From Tellurirhabdus bombi (GTDB taxonomy: Bacteria > Bacteroidota > Bacteroidia > Cytophagales > Spirosomataceae), in NCBI RefSeq assembly GCF_021484805.1, contig NZ_CP090557.1:2058001-2122000 (forward strand): DNA of 64,000 nt. Reading direction: 5' to 3'. The notes beneath the pieces are model-generated. The model made no database searches. It had not been told where the DNA came from and worked only from the letters and a program-made list of their open reading frames with translations. A program made the position numbers and the translations under genes. Positions 39,978 to 48,783 of the stretch are shown piece after piece (the first letter of the stretch is position 1; each line of letters begins with the position of its first letter).

Positions 39978-42326
39978 TCAAGTGTTTGGCAACCTACCCC
40001 GGAATAGGTCCAGGACACCTGATTTTTCGGATTCTAATTCCTGATAATATTGATTACCATACCCGTAAGTGCTTTGCGTGTCGGCGGCATTAAGCACCAG
40101 ACTTAGCTTTCGGAGCCGTTGTTCGCGGTATAAGGTTTCTACTTTCCGCAAAGCCTGCTTGGGAGTAAGGTTATAGCGGATGACATACAACGAGGCGTCT
40201 GTATGGTCAGCAATGATTTGGGCGTCGGTAACCAGACCAATGGGAGGTGCATCAACCAGAATGTAGGCAAATATTTCGCGAAGCCGGGCGAACAGCTCTT
40301 CCATTCGGGTATTGGTTAACAACTCAGAGGGATTGGTCGGAATCTTACCGCAGGTGATCACCCAATAATAAGGAATGTTCGGAACCGGGTGGAGGATATC
40401 GTCGAGTTCGGCATGACCAGCCAGGTAGTCGCTAAGCCCAATTCCATTCGGCACTCCCAGCATGCTATGGATTTTAGGACGGCGCAGGTCCATTTCCAGC
40501 AGCACGGTAGGGCGGTTGATGAGTGCCAGACTAGCGCCCAAATTCAGCGAAATGAACGATTTGCCTTCCCCGCTAATGCTGGACGTGATTAGCAACGCCA
40601 TGTTTTTCTCGTTCGAACGCAGAAGCTGAATGTTGGTGCGCAAAGCACGGATTTGTTCCGCTGTTTCGGAGCGGTTGTCGTTGCTCACCACCACGGCATT
40701 TTTATGCTTGGTATGCGATATTTCGGCAATAACCGGCGCATGGGTTGCGCTGTCGATGTCGATACGCTGGGCAATTAACTTACTGAATATGTCTTTGGCC
40801 CAGATAAAAGCAATAGGAATAAGAAGGCCAAGGCTACCGAAAAGCAGAAAAATCAGAGACTTGATGGGCTTGATGGGCACGTCATCACTGGTAGCCAGGT
40901 CAATCGTGCGGGTGTCGGAAACCGTGGTGGCGTGCGAGAGTGCCGTTTCTTCCCGCTTCTGAAGCAGATAGGTATACAAATTATTTTTGATGACCTGTTG
41001 CCGCGTTATACTCATCAACGCGCGCTCTTTGCCGGGCACCACCCGAATCTGGTTTTCGTGCTGGGCGTTTTTGGCTAGCAATTGCTGGCGGGAGCTAGTG
41101 AGCATAATCCGCATGGTGCCTACTGTTTCCCGGATGTTGCTTTTCGTTGCGCGAATCTGCTCATCAATGGTCCGTAGAAACGGGTGCGAATCAGAGGTTG
41201 TGCGGGCGATTTGTTCCCGGCGCAATTCGAGTTCCGCTGCTCTGCCGATCTGGGCAATCAGCGTTGGGTCGCTTAGCCCCAAGGTCGCAGGCACCATGCC
41301 TGGATTACTGGCTTTGGCGTGTACGTAGCGTTCGAGGTCAGCTAAAACGCTAATCTGAATCTCAACCTGACTAAGCTGAATATCCGTTCCCTGAACTTTC
41401 TGGAGCAAAGCCTGCGCTTCCGCGCTGATGTTCGTGATCTTATTGGCCGACTTAAAACGCTCGATTTCACCTTCAATATCTGCTAATTCCGTAGAAACCA
41501 GACCAAGCCTTTTTTCAATGAAGTCCAGCGTATTAGTCACCACCCGGTTTTTGTCGGTTACTTCGGCGGCGTTGTATTCTTTCAGTAATTGGTTCAGCAA
41601 GTGTTCCCCTTTTCGAACAACGGGGTCTTCCAATGTAACCAGCAGGACTGTAGAAGCCTTGCTACTGGTTTCCACCGTGAGGTTTTTCTGGTACTGCTGA
41701 GCGGCCTTATGGCGCGGCATAACCTTAACAAGAATAGGCTCGCTGTCTGGAATCAGCGCACGTTTGGGAACAATCCGCAGGCGACCGTAAGGGGTTTCAA
41801 TGGACTGATTAACAGGATAAGTAGCTTCCTCGATGCGAACGGCCTCCGGGTTGATAATTTCGATTTGAAGGCTTTTTTTGTAAAGACTCGGGAGCGGTTT
41901 CTCTGCAACCAACCGAATGGGGGAGGCGTCGTAAATTTCTTGTTTTCGAAATGTTTTCTGATGGTAATAGCGGACATCCAAACCGAGCTTATCAACCGCT
42001 TTTTGCATCAAGGTGAACGACTGAATGATTTCGATTTCATTTTCCACCACCCGGCTGGGCGTGAAAAAATCCATTTCTTTCAGAATGTTCTTTTCCGAAA
42101 GACCCTTTTGCTGATCTTTCACCAGCAAGCTGGCCTGAATGCGATAAACCGGTTCTGTGGTTTGTGAGTAGATGTAGCCAATGACGAGCATCACCAGCAC
42201 AGAAAGGACAAACCACTTCCAGTTTCTCAGGTATTTGGACAGGACGTTCTGTAAATCAGAGGTAAACTGCTCCTCCTTATTGTACACAGCTTTCGTGTCG
42301 TAGATATAAGATGATGTGCCATTCAT
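39978..42326 (-). CDS. wzc: Polysaccharide copolymerase with tyrosine autokinase domain (Wzc/GumC-like)
   Basis: A 782-residue inner-membrane protein: helix 1 (about 36-54), a long periplasmic region with coiled-coil stretches (NTLDFIEKRLGLVSTELADI, then the second around 390-430), helix 2 (about 488-510) and a cytosolic BY-kinase domain. Kinase motifs are Walker A SSISGEGKSFISL (around 583-590), Walker A' VLLEMDLRRPK (608-618) and Walker B YILVDAPPIG. The C-terminus has a tyrosine cluster (YGYGNQYY, Y754-Y761), the usual autophosphorylation site. It controls chain length and export with the Wza-like protein. No separate phosphatase gene (Wzb) is seen in the cluster. Confidence 0.94.
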   Translation of the reverse strand: MNGTSSYIYDTKAVYNKEEQFTSDLQNVLSKYLRNWKWFVLSVLVMLVIGYIYSQTTEPVYRIQASLLVKDQQKGLSEKNILKEMDFFTPSRVVENEIEIIQSFTLMQKAVDKLGLDVRYYHQKTFRKQEIYDASPIRLVAEKPLPSLYKKSLQIEIINPEAVRIEEATYPVNQSIETPYGRLRIVPKRALIPDSEPILVKVMPRHKAAQQYQKNLTVETSSKASTVLLVTLEDPVVRKGEHLLNQLLKEYNAAEVTDKNRVVTNTLDFIEKRLGLVSTELADIEGEIERFKSANKITNISAEAQALLQKVQGTDIQLSQVEIQISVLADLERYVHAKASNPGMVPATLGLSDPTLIAQIGRAAELELRREQIARTTSDSHPFLRTIDEQIRATKSNIRETVGTMRIMLTSSRQQLLAKNAQHENQIRVVPGKERALMSITRQQVIKNNLYTYLLQKREETALSHATTVSDTRTIDLATSDDVPIKPIKSLIFLLFGSLGLLIPIAFIWAKDIFSKLIAQRIDIDSATHAPVIAEISHTKHKNAVVVSNDNRSETAEQIRALRTNIQLLRSNEKNMALLITSSISGEGKSFISLNLGASLALINRPTVLLEMDLRRPKIHSMLGVPNGIGLSDYLAGHAELDDILHPVPNIPYYWVITCGKIPTNPSELLTNTRMEELFARLREIFAYILVDAPPIGLVTDAQIIADHTDASLYVIRYNLTPKQALRKVETLYREQRLRKLSLVLNAADTQSTYGYGNQYYQELESEKSGVLDLFRGRLPNT

Positions 42327-42667
42327 ACGCTAGAATACTGTGATGCACCGATGAGCGAATTGGCAGAGGATAAATTGCGGGACGTGTACGTAACTCTGGT
42401 CTGGAATACCAAGCACTACTGAGAACCAATAAGACAGTTTTCCATTTGAGTTTTATACGGAAGAGTAATCCAAGGGAATAGCTATAATGAACAGCTGAAT
42501 TCCAGACTAACTCTTGTTGTTCGCCACACCGATAAATACAATTACTTTATCTTTCTGCAACATCAACAGAGCCATTAGACTGCGTATTGGAAAAATGGTA
42601 ACAGGATTCGGCCCTTAATTTTCCGACATTGGCTATTTTATCGAAAAAAAAGTCCTGATGAGGCGGA
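42327..42667. other. 341-base gap between wza and wzc, no gene seen
   Basis: No coding frame is convincing. A 9-base inverted pair (GTCTGGAAT 42399-42407, ATTCCAGAC 42499-42507) is separated by 91 bases. Just after the wza stop, read on the minus strand, GGCGG and CCGCC pair around the stop codon and eight T follow 10 bases later, a weak terminator or attenuator. A promoter for wzc is expected here but no clear TAnnTTTG was found. Confidence 0.4.
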
Positions 42668-43444
42668 TTACCGCCGCGCAATAATCGCAACGAGGGATAA
42701 AACGCTGGCAACGGCGGGAATAAGCAGGTAAAACCGGTCGGCTGAAGCGGCGCGCGCTTTGCCCGGCTGCACGTAGATTACGTCGTTAGGGTGAAGGTAA
42801 TAAAAAGGCGACTGGAATAAATCGCGCTTGGTGAGATTAACCCGGGCAAATTCCCGCTCTCCGTTGGTTTCGCGGATTACCAGCACATTGTCGCGGCGAC
42901 CATAGATGGTGATGTCACCAGCCAGGCTAAGCGCTTCCAGTAAAGTAATCTGTTCATTAGGAATTGTAAACATGGAAGGCCGGGTCACTTCTCCTAAAAC
43001 GGATATTTTGTAGTTCAGAAAGCGAATGTTGACGGTAGGCTCTTTTAAAAAGGCTTTTAATTTTTCTTCGATTTGCTCCCGGGCCTGGGCGGTAGTGAGT
43101 CCCGCCAGTGTGACCTTACCCAACAGGGGAAGGCTAACTTTGCCCTGGTTATCAACCAGGTAGCCAAGGCTGCTGGCTGTCTCGGGCGTTTGAGTAGGAG
43201 GAGTCGCTAGCGGGGCGGCGGCATAAGGATTGAAGATGCTGCTTGCTTCCGGGTTTATGCTGTTGACGTAAATAGAAAGCAGATCGCCCGCCTGGATGAC
43301 GGGTGTATACCGATTGGAAATGGCAATCCGCTGGCTAGGCAGGCCAGCCCCTTTATTCTGAAAATAAGCGATTTCTTTTTGCGAAACACAGGAAGAGAGA
43401 AGAGTTAGAAGTAGGCTTATCAGATACCCGTGTTTCAATCGCAT
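42668..43444 (-). CDS. Polysaccharide export outer-membrane lipoprotein (Wza/OPX-like)
   Basis: A 258-residue lipoprotein. The signal peptide LISLLLTLLSSCVSQKE has a lipobox with Cys at about residue 18. A polysaccharide export domain follows (about 45-140: IQAGDLLSIYVNSINPEA, then GKVSLPLLGKVTLAGLTTAQ) and a SLBB domain (about 145-220: ISVLGEVTRPSMFTIPNEQI, YVQPGKAR). The C-terminus ends with a hydrophobic helix (FYLLIPAVASVLSLVAIIA), as in other Bacteroidota OPX proteins. It is the first gene of the cluster in the transcription direction and would form the outer part of the export channel with Wzc. Confidence 0.93.
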   Translation of the reverse strand: MRLKHGYLISLLLTLLSSCVSQKEIAYFQNKGAGLPSQRIAISNRYTPVIQAGDLLSIYVNSINPEASSIFNPYAAAPLATPPTQTPETASSLGYLVDNQGKVSLPLLGKVTLAGLTTAQAREQIEEKLKAFLKEPTVNIRFLNYKISVLGEVTRPSMFTIPNEQITLLEALSLAGDITIYGRRDNVLVIRETNGEREFARVNLTKRDLFQSPFYYLHPNDVIYVQPGKARAASADRFYLLIPAVASVLSLVAIIARR

Positions 43445-43704
43445 GGAAAAATAGTTTAGACGCTCAGGGCGGATGTTTTCTGTAGACTGCTAAAGTCTGA
43501 AAAAATATTCTAAAGATAGGGCAGAATACAAATTGATAAGACCTTTTCCCTAAAAAAAGCTTTTGCAAAGCCCTTTTCTCAATAAGACGGGGGTTCAGCT
43601 AATTTTTAGGCCAATTTATTTTGTACAAACCAAGATGGTCTATTTTGGCACGCTGTTTGTGAATACACAGACAGTTAAGTACAAGTTACGGTGGGTACGA
43701 AAAT

Positions 43705-43732
43705 AGCTGGCTAATTGACCAGCTTTTTTTTT
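43705..43732 (+). terminator. Plus-strand terminator without an upstream gene (1)
   Basis: Stem AGCTGG / CCAGCT with an 8-base loop, followed by eight or more T. This is a good intrinsic terminator, but no coding frame lies before it on the plus strand for over 1 kb; the genes there run the other way. Confidence 0.7.
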
Positions 43733-43781
43733 GTCCATACAGCAAAGCGGAACTTTGATTTCGATCTAAAAATGCGGCTAT

Positions 43782-43804
43782 AGCTCCTATCTGGAGCTTT
43801 TTTC
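43782..43804 (+). terminator. Plus-strand terminator without an upstream gene (2)
   Basis: Stem AGCTCC / GGAGCT (43782-43787 with 43793-43798), loop TATCT, then six T. It lies 50 bases after the first orphan terminator and shares its form and the AGCT stem base. Confidence 0.7.
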
Positions 43805-44173
43805 GTTTTATATTCGTTCAATAGTCAAATTATTTATAAGACAAAGTGTGTATATTTGTACACACCGATTCTACAAAATGTGGAATGTTGTATACAGTGT
43901 TGGTCATACGTGTAATTCATTTACGTAGCCTAGTAGGTATTTAAGTGATTCGATTTTTATCATAAAGGGATCATCCAATTAATGGTAGTTGGCTATTTCG
44001 ATAATTTTTTAGTGTCAATTGCAAACCAATAGTGTTAATTTTCTATTGGACAATGGAAATAATACTTTGTGTTTATTAGTACATTTGAATTTCTAAATTC
44101 TGCACAATCAATCTTCATAAATTTGAATAAGTTAAATGTTTTTGTTAAACTCAACTTTTAATTCAGTACCGCT

Positions 44174-44398
44174 ATGGCTCAATTGCGGACCTTTGTTGTG
44201 TTGGGGGTTTTCGGTATCTCAACCTTCCTCTTATTAAATTGGTTGCTAGACCGTAATTGGAACTGGCAACTAATTGGGTACATTACAGTAAGCATTTTTG
44301 CCTGTATTGTTTCTATTTCGATAGGTGCTCTAATTGCACATCTAATTCTTTCGCTATTTCATACCAAATACGATCCGCACACGGACAGCGAAATTTGA
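44174..44398 (+). CDS. 74-residue two-helix membrane protein
   Basis: ATG 44174 encodes a small protein with two hydrophobic helices (TFVVLGVFGISTFLLLNWLL and LIGYITVSIFACIVSISIGA extending to LIAHLILSLF) joined by a short Asp/Arg/Trp loop, and a polar acidic C-terminus (HTKYDPHTDSEI). The codons are more AT-rich than in neighbouring genes, matching the AT-rich gap before it. A terminator-like hairpin follows at 44492. No family is recognised. It could be a recent arrival or a fast-evolving lineage gene. Confidence 0.55.
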   Translation: MAQLRTFVVLGVFGISTFLLLNWLLDRNWNWQLIGYITVSIFACIVSISIGALIAHLILSLFHTKYDPHTDSEI

Positions 44399-44491
44399 CC
44401 TTTAATGTAGCTTTTCGTTTCTTCCTTCCTTACTCTTCCCTATACAGTTAATAAAAACTTGTTGAGAATACGCCTTCTAAACGGTCATAGC

Positions 44492-44525
44492 GAAATGCCG
44501 ATTCGGAAAAGGAGTGGCATTTTTG
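44492..44525 (+). terminator. Terminator after the small membrane gene
   Basis: AAATGCC (44492-44498) pairs with GGCATTT (44515-44521), 16-base loop, followed by TTGTTTCTTT. It lies 94 bases past the stop of the 74-residue gene and just before the heptose kinase gene. Confidence 0.5.
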
Positions 44526-44556
44526 TTTCTTTGTGGCAGAAACAAACCGTGAAAGG

Positions 44557-45579
44557 ATGACTCCGGTCACTGATATGACCATTGACGAGGTGTTCTCTGC
44601 GTTCAACGACCTGCGGGTTTTGATTATCGGAGACGTGATGCTGGATGCTTACGTATGGGGAAAAGTAGAGCGCATTTCGCCCGAAGCCCCCGTGCCCGTA
44701 GTAACTGTTCAGCGCCGTGAATTACGCTTGGGTGGAGCAGGCAATGTGCTGCTCAATGTACAGGCCTTGGGGGCGGAAGCCATCATTTGTTCTGTAATTG
44801 GGACCGATGAGCCGGGTGACCGCCTGGTTGGCCAGCTTTGCGACCGTGGGCTTAACTGCGATGGCCTGATCCGCAGCGATTCACGCATTACCACCATTAA
44901 AGAACGGATTATTGCCGGCTCACAACAGGTTGTCCGCGTAGATACCGAAACGGATAAGTTAATCCTGGAAGACGAGCGCAACCAACTCATTGCCAAGGCT
45001 AAAGAGCTAATTCCGACCTGTCAGGTAATCATTTTCGAGGACTACGACAAGGGGGTACTTAGTAAAGAAGCCATTGCTGAAATTACAGCGTTCGCCAATG
45101 AGCAGGGCATCCCAACGGTGGTTGATCCTAAGAAGCGCAACTTCCTTGACTATCATTATACGACGCTTTTCAAGCCCAATCTGAAAGAGCTGAAAGAAGG
45201 GCTTAAAATTGATTTCGATGTCGATAAACCGGAAGAATTTCTAACGGCGGTTGAAGCGCTCAAAAATCAGTTGAATTTGAAAGGGGCCTTGATCACGCTG
45301 TCGGAGCGGGGCGTTTTTATTGATTACAATGACGAAAAACACCAGCTTCCGGCGCATATTCGGCACATTTCCGATGTATCGGGGGCTGGAGATACCGTTA
45401 TCAGTATTGCCGCTTGTTGCGTAGCTTTGGGCTTGCCGCCTAAACTAATCGCGGGGCTCTCGAACCTGGGAGGAGGCTTAGTTTGCGAATCGGTGGGTGT
45501 TGTGCCAATCAATAAGCAGCAGCTTAAGATTGAGGCGATCAAGGAAAACCTGGGTCAAAATGGACGTTCAGCAGGATGA
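44557..45579 (+). CDS. D-glycero-beta-D-manno-heptose-7-phosphate kinase domain protein (RfaE1/HldE-like)
   Basis: A 340-residue PfkB-family sugar kinase. Features of the RfaE1 domain are VLIIGDVMLDAYVWGKVERI, SPEAPVPVV, LRLGGAGNVLLNVQALG, TTIKERIIAGSQQVVRVDTE and the anion-hole and catalytic Asp motif ISDVSGAGDTVISIAA (D of G-A-G-D). It phosphorylates heptose-7-phosphate at C1 on the way to ADP-heptose. The nucleotidyltransferase (RfaE2) half of bifunctional HldE is absent. GTG 44533 would add eight residues; ATG 44557, preceded by AAAGG, is preferred. It may serve lipopolysaccharide core synthesis and stands alone here. Confidence 0.88.
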   Translation: MTPVTDMTIDEVFSAFNDLRVLIIGDVMLDAYVWGKVERISPEAPVPVVTVQRRELRLGGAGNVLLNVQALGAEAIICSVIGTDEPGDRLVGQLCDRGLNCDGLIRSDSRITTIKERIIAGSQQVVRVDTETDKLILEDERNQLIAKAKELIPTCQVIIFEDYDKGVLSKEAIAEITAFANEQGIPTVVDPKKRNFLDYHYTTLFKPNLKELKEGLKIDFDVDKPEEFLTAVEALKNQLNLKGALITLSERGVFIDYNDEKHQLPAHIRHISDVSGAGDTVISIAACCVALGLPPKLIAGLSNLGGGLVCESVGVVPINKQQLKIEAIKENLGQNGRSAG

Positions 45580-45678
45580 GTACCGGATTTCAACTGTCCG
45601 AGCTACGTGCAATTTAACGTTATCCCAATCTTCAGAAAATTCGGCGCTGGCTCCTGGCCACCCGCGACACACATAGTC

Positions 45679-45717
45679 TTTTTGAGCCAGTTCGGTTTTT
45701 TCGAACTAGCTCAAAAA
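45679..45717. terminator. Hairpin between convergent hldE-like and hemE genes
   Basis: TTTTTGAGC pairs with GCTCAAAAA and, inside it, AGTTCG with CGAACT; one mismatch, loop of seven bases. The two-way AT-flanked stem lies between genes that converge on it, though no long T-run follows on either side. Confidence 0.5.
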
Positions 45718-45780
45718 GAACTCATTATGGAGTAATTAGAGACTAATGCTTATTTGTAAAGAAAGACAGCAAGTTTTGGG

Positions 45781-46824
45781 TTAAACTTGTCCGTATTCTT
45801 TAACGGCTTCAATAAAACACCGTACTTTATCTGGATTGGTATCTGGATAAACGCCGTGTCCCAGGTTGGCGATATAGCGCTGTTTTCCAAACTTGTCGAT
45901 CATATTCCGCACTTCCGAGCGAATCTGTTCAAAGCTCGAATAAAGCACACAAGGGTCAAGGTTTCCCTGAAGCGTTTTATCAGGAATGAGCTGCCGCGAT
46001 TCTGTCGGGTCCATGTTCCAGTCCAGTCCTACCACGGAGCAGCTTAGCGTTCCAATTTCTTGGCGGGCGAAGAAAGCACCTTTAGCAAAAACGGTAACCG
46101 GAATCTCTATACCGTGTGCTTCCACCAGCGCATCACAAATTTGCTTGATGTAAGGCAGCGAGAACGTTTGGTATTGTTCGGGGGATAAAATACCAGCCCA
46201 GGAATCAAAAATCTGAATCAGATTAGCCCCCGCTGTTACCTGCGCTTTTAGGTAAGCAATGGTGCTATCCGTGATTTTTTGCAGTAAGGTGTGCGCAAAA
46301 GCAGGGTCAGTATAAAGTAATTTCTTGGCAACCGAAAAGGTTTTCGAGCCTTTGCCCTCCGTCATGTAACAGAAAATCGTGAACGGCGCACCGGCAAAAC
46401 CAATGAGCGGCACCCGGTTCTGAAGATCCCGTTTAACAATCCGAATGGCTTCCAGCACGTAGCCCAAATCCTGCTCTGCGTCAGCAATGTGCAGGCTATC
46501 GAGGTCTTTCATCGTGCGGACCGTCTGCGGAAAAACCGGTCCCCGTTGCTCAACCATTTCATAGGGAAGTCCCATCGCTTCGGGCACTACCAGGATATCC
46601 GAGAAAATGATCGCGGCATCAACGCCCAGTAAATCAACGGGTTGGATGGTTACTTCGGCGGCCAATTCCGGCGTCGTAGCTAATTGAATAAAACTTCCCG
46701 CTTTTTCCCGAACAGCGCGGTACTCGGCCAGAATCCGCCCGGCCTGCCGCATCATCCAGACGGGTACGCGTTCTACCTGCTCACCCCGTGCGGCCCGGAG
46801 TAGTAAGTCATTTTGCAACATCAT
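45781..46824 (-). CDS. hemE: Uroporphyrinogen decarboxylase
   Basis: A 347-residue enzyme that removes four acetate carboxylates from uroporphyrinogen III to give coproporphyrinogen III in haem synthesis. Conserved parts are [20 protein letters not shown] with the substrate-binding Arg residues near residue 25, [14 protein letters not shown] with the catalytic Asp, [13 protein letters not shown], and [15 protein letters not shown] at the C-terminus. Length is normal. ATG 46824 or 46821 (ATGATG) starts the family-length protein; the frame to 46890 is rejected. A -7 element lies 4 bases upstream, and the divergent tetR promoter overlaps this region. Confidence 0.96.
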   Translation of the reverse strand: MMLQNDLLLRAARGEQVERVPVWMMRQAGRILAEYRAVREKAGSFIQLATTPELAAEVTIQPVDLLGVDAAIIFSDILVVPEAMGLPYEMVEQRGPVFPQTVRTMKDLDSLHIADAEQDLGYVLEAIRIVKRDLQNRVPLIGFAGAPFTIFCYMTEGKGSKTFSVAKKLLYTDPAFAHTLLQKITDSTIAYLKAQVTAGANLIQIFDSWAGILSPEQYQTFSLPYIKQICDALVEAHGIEIPVTVFAKGAFFARQEIGTLSCSVVGLDWNMDPTESRQLIPDKTLQGNLDPCVLYSSFEQIRSEVRNMIDKFGKQRYIANLGHGVYPDTNPDKVRCFIEAVKEYGQV

Positions 46825-46828
46825 ACCA

Positions 46829-46836
46829 CAAAGATA
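46829..46836 (-). promoter_or_regulatory. TAnnTTTG promoter -7 element before hemE
   Basis: Read on the minus strand, TATCTTTG ends 4 bases before the hemE ATG at 46824, and a TTG lies 16 bases upstream of it. This fits the Bacteroidota promoter pattern better than the others in the window. Confidence 0.55.
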
Positions 46837-46882
46837 ACGCTTCTGCCGAAGACAACACCCCTCTAAATAAAGATCCTGTTTG

Positions 46883-46906
46883 TTTATCAAACGTTTGTTT
46901 GGTAAA
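46883..46906. promoter_or_regulatory. Candidate operator between hemE and tetR
   Basis: TTTATCAAA and TTTGGTAAA form an inverted repeat (one mismatch per arm) with the 6-base spacer CGTTTG, 24 bases in total. It lies 26 bases before the tetR start and about 60 before hemE. TetR proteins usually bind such dyads in their own promoter. Confidence 0.5.
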
Positions 46907-46931
46907 ATTGCGCAACTTTCCGTTTGTAACG

Positions 46932-47504
46932 ATGCCCGTTCAGAAAATTACCCGCGAAGAAATCCTGAAAAAAGCCATGCGGCTGTTTAAGCGACAAGGC
47001 TATCACCGCACCTCAATGGACGATTTAGCGAAAGAATGCGGGGTGTTAAAGGGTAGCTTTTATTACTATTTCAGCAGCAAAGAAGCCCTGATGAAGGAAG
47101 TGCTTCAGTACGTCAATGCGTACAACAAAGCGCACGTGCTGACTATCGCTTACGAAGAGGCAATACCGCCGAAGCAGCGGCTAGAGCAGTTACTGGACGC
47201 TTTATTCGACGTGTTGTTCCAATCGGAAGGAGGGTGCCTGATGGGAAACACCGTGCTGGAAACAGCGCTAATTACAGACGAATTCAAGGAGCCGCTCCAG
47301 ACGCATTTTAACAACATCATCAATGCCGTTGCTCATATTTATCAGCATGTCTACAGTCCGCAAAAAGCCGTGGAACTGGCGCAACAATTAGCCATTGACA
47401 TTCAGGGGAGTTTGGTGATGATCAAACTATTCGGGAACGAAAAGCTACTTCTCAACTGTCGGGAGCGGGCATTAAAACACCTGGAAAATACCAAATCCAA
47501 CTAA
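46932..47504 (+). CDS. TetR-family transcriptional regulator
   Basis: A 190-residue regulator. The DNA-binding domain occupies about residues 6-52: [20 protein letters not shown] and the recognition region [20 protein letters not shown], a textbook TetR helix-turn-helix. The C-terminal ligand domain (60-190) is all-helical with [20 protein letters not shown], similar to regulators of the fatty-acid or multidrug type. ATG 46932 is chosen since upstream residues are not TetR-like. The fabF gene begins 20 bases after its stop and is probably co-transcribed, which suggests lipid-related control. A dyad in the promoter is a likely self-operator. Confidence 0.93.
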   Translation: MPVQKITREEILKKAMRLFKRQGYHRTSMDDLAKECGVLKGSFYYYFSSKEALMKEVLQYVNAYNKAHVLTIAYEEAIPPKQRLEQLLDALFDVLFQSEGGCLMGNTVLETALITDEFKEPLQTHFNNIINAVAHIYQHVYSPQKAVELAQQLAIDIQGSLVMIKLFGNEKLLLNCRERALKHLENTKSN

Positions 47505-47524
47505 CACCATTTTATACATTTATC

Positions 47525-48772
47525 ATGGAATTAAAACGAGTTGTCGTTACTGGTTTAGGCGCATTAACGCCCATTGGAAACACCGTAGATGCCTTTTGGG
47601 AAGGCTTAATCCAGGGCAAAAGCGGTGCCGCCCCGATCACTAAATTTGATACCACGCACTTTAAAACCAAGTTTGCCTGCGAAGTGAAAGGGTTTGATCC
47701 ACTCCAGTTTCTGGATAAGAAAGAAGCCCGGAAAATGGATGAATACAGCCAGTATGCCTTGGTGGTGGCTGACGAAGCGGTACGCGATGCGAACCTGCTG
47801 AGCGACCAATTGGATACCAACCGCGTGGGGGTTATCTGGGCGTCGGGCATTGGCGGTATGTATAGCTTTCAGGAAGAAGTAATTGCCTATGGAGCCAACA
47901 ACCGGGTGCCGCGCTTCAACCCGTTTTTTATTACCAAAATGATTGGGAACATGGCTTCCGGCCTGATCTCGATGCGGTATGGTTTTCGGGGCGTAAATTT
48001 TGCGCCAGTATCGGCCTGTGCCTCAGCAACGCACGCCCTGATTGATGCGTTTAATTACATCCGCTTAGGAAAGGTTGATGTAGTTGTGGCGGGTGGTTCC
48101 GAAGCGGTGGTGACGGAAGTGGCCGTTGGTGGGTTTAGCTCAATGAAAGCCTTGTCGGAGCGAAACGACGATCCACCCCGTGCTTCGCGGCCTTTCGACC
48201 GGGATCGGGACGGCTTTGTGTTGGGTGAAGGCGCCGGTGCCTTGATTTTGGAAGAATACGAACACGCCAAAGCCCGTGGCGCCAAAATTTACGCCGAGTT
48301 GGTGGGAACCGGGGCAACCGCCGACGCGTACCACATGACGGCTACCCACCCGGAAGGCCTAGGCGCACGACTCGCCATGACGGAGTCACTTCGGGAAGCG
48401 GGTTTGCAACCTACCGATGTAGATTACATGAACGTTCATGCAACCTCCACGTCCGTAGGCGACATCAGCGAAGCGCAGGCCATTCAGAAAATATTCGGTG
48501 AAAACCCTGAGCATCTGCACATCAGCGCAACAAAATCCATGACCGGGCACTTGCTGGGCGCGGCGGGGGCTATCGAAGCCGTGGCGGGCGTTCTGGCCAT
48601 CCAGAACAATACCATCCCACCCACCATCAATCTGGAAAACGTGGATGAGCGAATCAGTCCAAACCTGAATTTAACGCCCAATGTCGCTGTGCAAAAGCGG
48701 GTTGATGTGGTAATGAGCAACACATTTGGCTTTGGTGGACACAACGCCATTGTTGTTTTTCGGCGCGTTTAG
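47525..48772 (+). CDS. fabF: 3-oxoacyl-ACP synthase II
   Basis: A 415-residue condensing enzyme that elongates acyl-ACP with malonyl-ACP. It has the thiolase-fold start LKRVVVTGLGALTPIGNTV, the nucleophile Cys in PVSACASATHALIDAF (C165), and the two catalytic His residues in VHATSTSVGDI and SMTGHLLGAAGAIEAV, plus the closing SNTFGFGGHNAIVVF. Length and all active-site residues are normal for FabF. It follows a TetR gene by 20 bases rather than acpP, so it may be an additional copy outside the main fab cluster. Confidence 0.95.
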   Translation: MELKRVVVTGLGALTPIGNTVDAFWEGLIQGKSGAAPITKFDTTHFKTKFACEVKGFDPLQFLDKKEARKMDEYSQYALVVADEAVRDANLLSDQLDTNRVGVIWASGIGGMYSFQEEVIAYGANNRVPRFNPFFITKMIGNMASGLISMRYGFRGVNFAPVSACASATHALIDAFNYIRLGKVDVVVAGGSEAVVTEVAVGGFSSMKALSERNDDPPRASRPFDRDRDGFVLGEGAGALILEEYEHAKARGAKIYAELVGTGATADAYHMTATHPEGLGARLAMTESLREAGLQPTDVDYMNVHATSTSVGDISEAQAIQKIFGENPEHLHISATKSMTGHLLGAAGAIEAVAGVLAIQNNTIPPTINLENVDERISPNLNLTPNVAVQKRVDVVMSNTFGFGGHNAIVVFRRV

Positions 48773-48783
48773 CCAATTGTAAG

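Larger units (their letters stand above)
43445..44173. other. 729-base AT-rich gap upstream of the polysaccharide cluster
   Basis: The longest gene-free stretch in the window. It is much richer in A+T than its neighbours. It should contain the minus-strand promoter of the wza-led cluster; TATCTTTA (read on the minus strand, near 43514-43521) is one base off TAnnTTTG. It also holds two plus-strand terminators (listed separately) with no plus-strand gene before them. Several near-repeated AT motifs occur at 43860-44160 without a clear pattern. Confidence 0.5.

Noticed and set aside
42399-42507. Nine-base inverted repeat GTCTGGAAT/ATTCCAGAC in the wza-wzc gap.
   Set aside because: Arms are short and 91 bases apart; such pairs arise by chance in a gap of this size.
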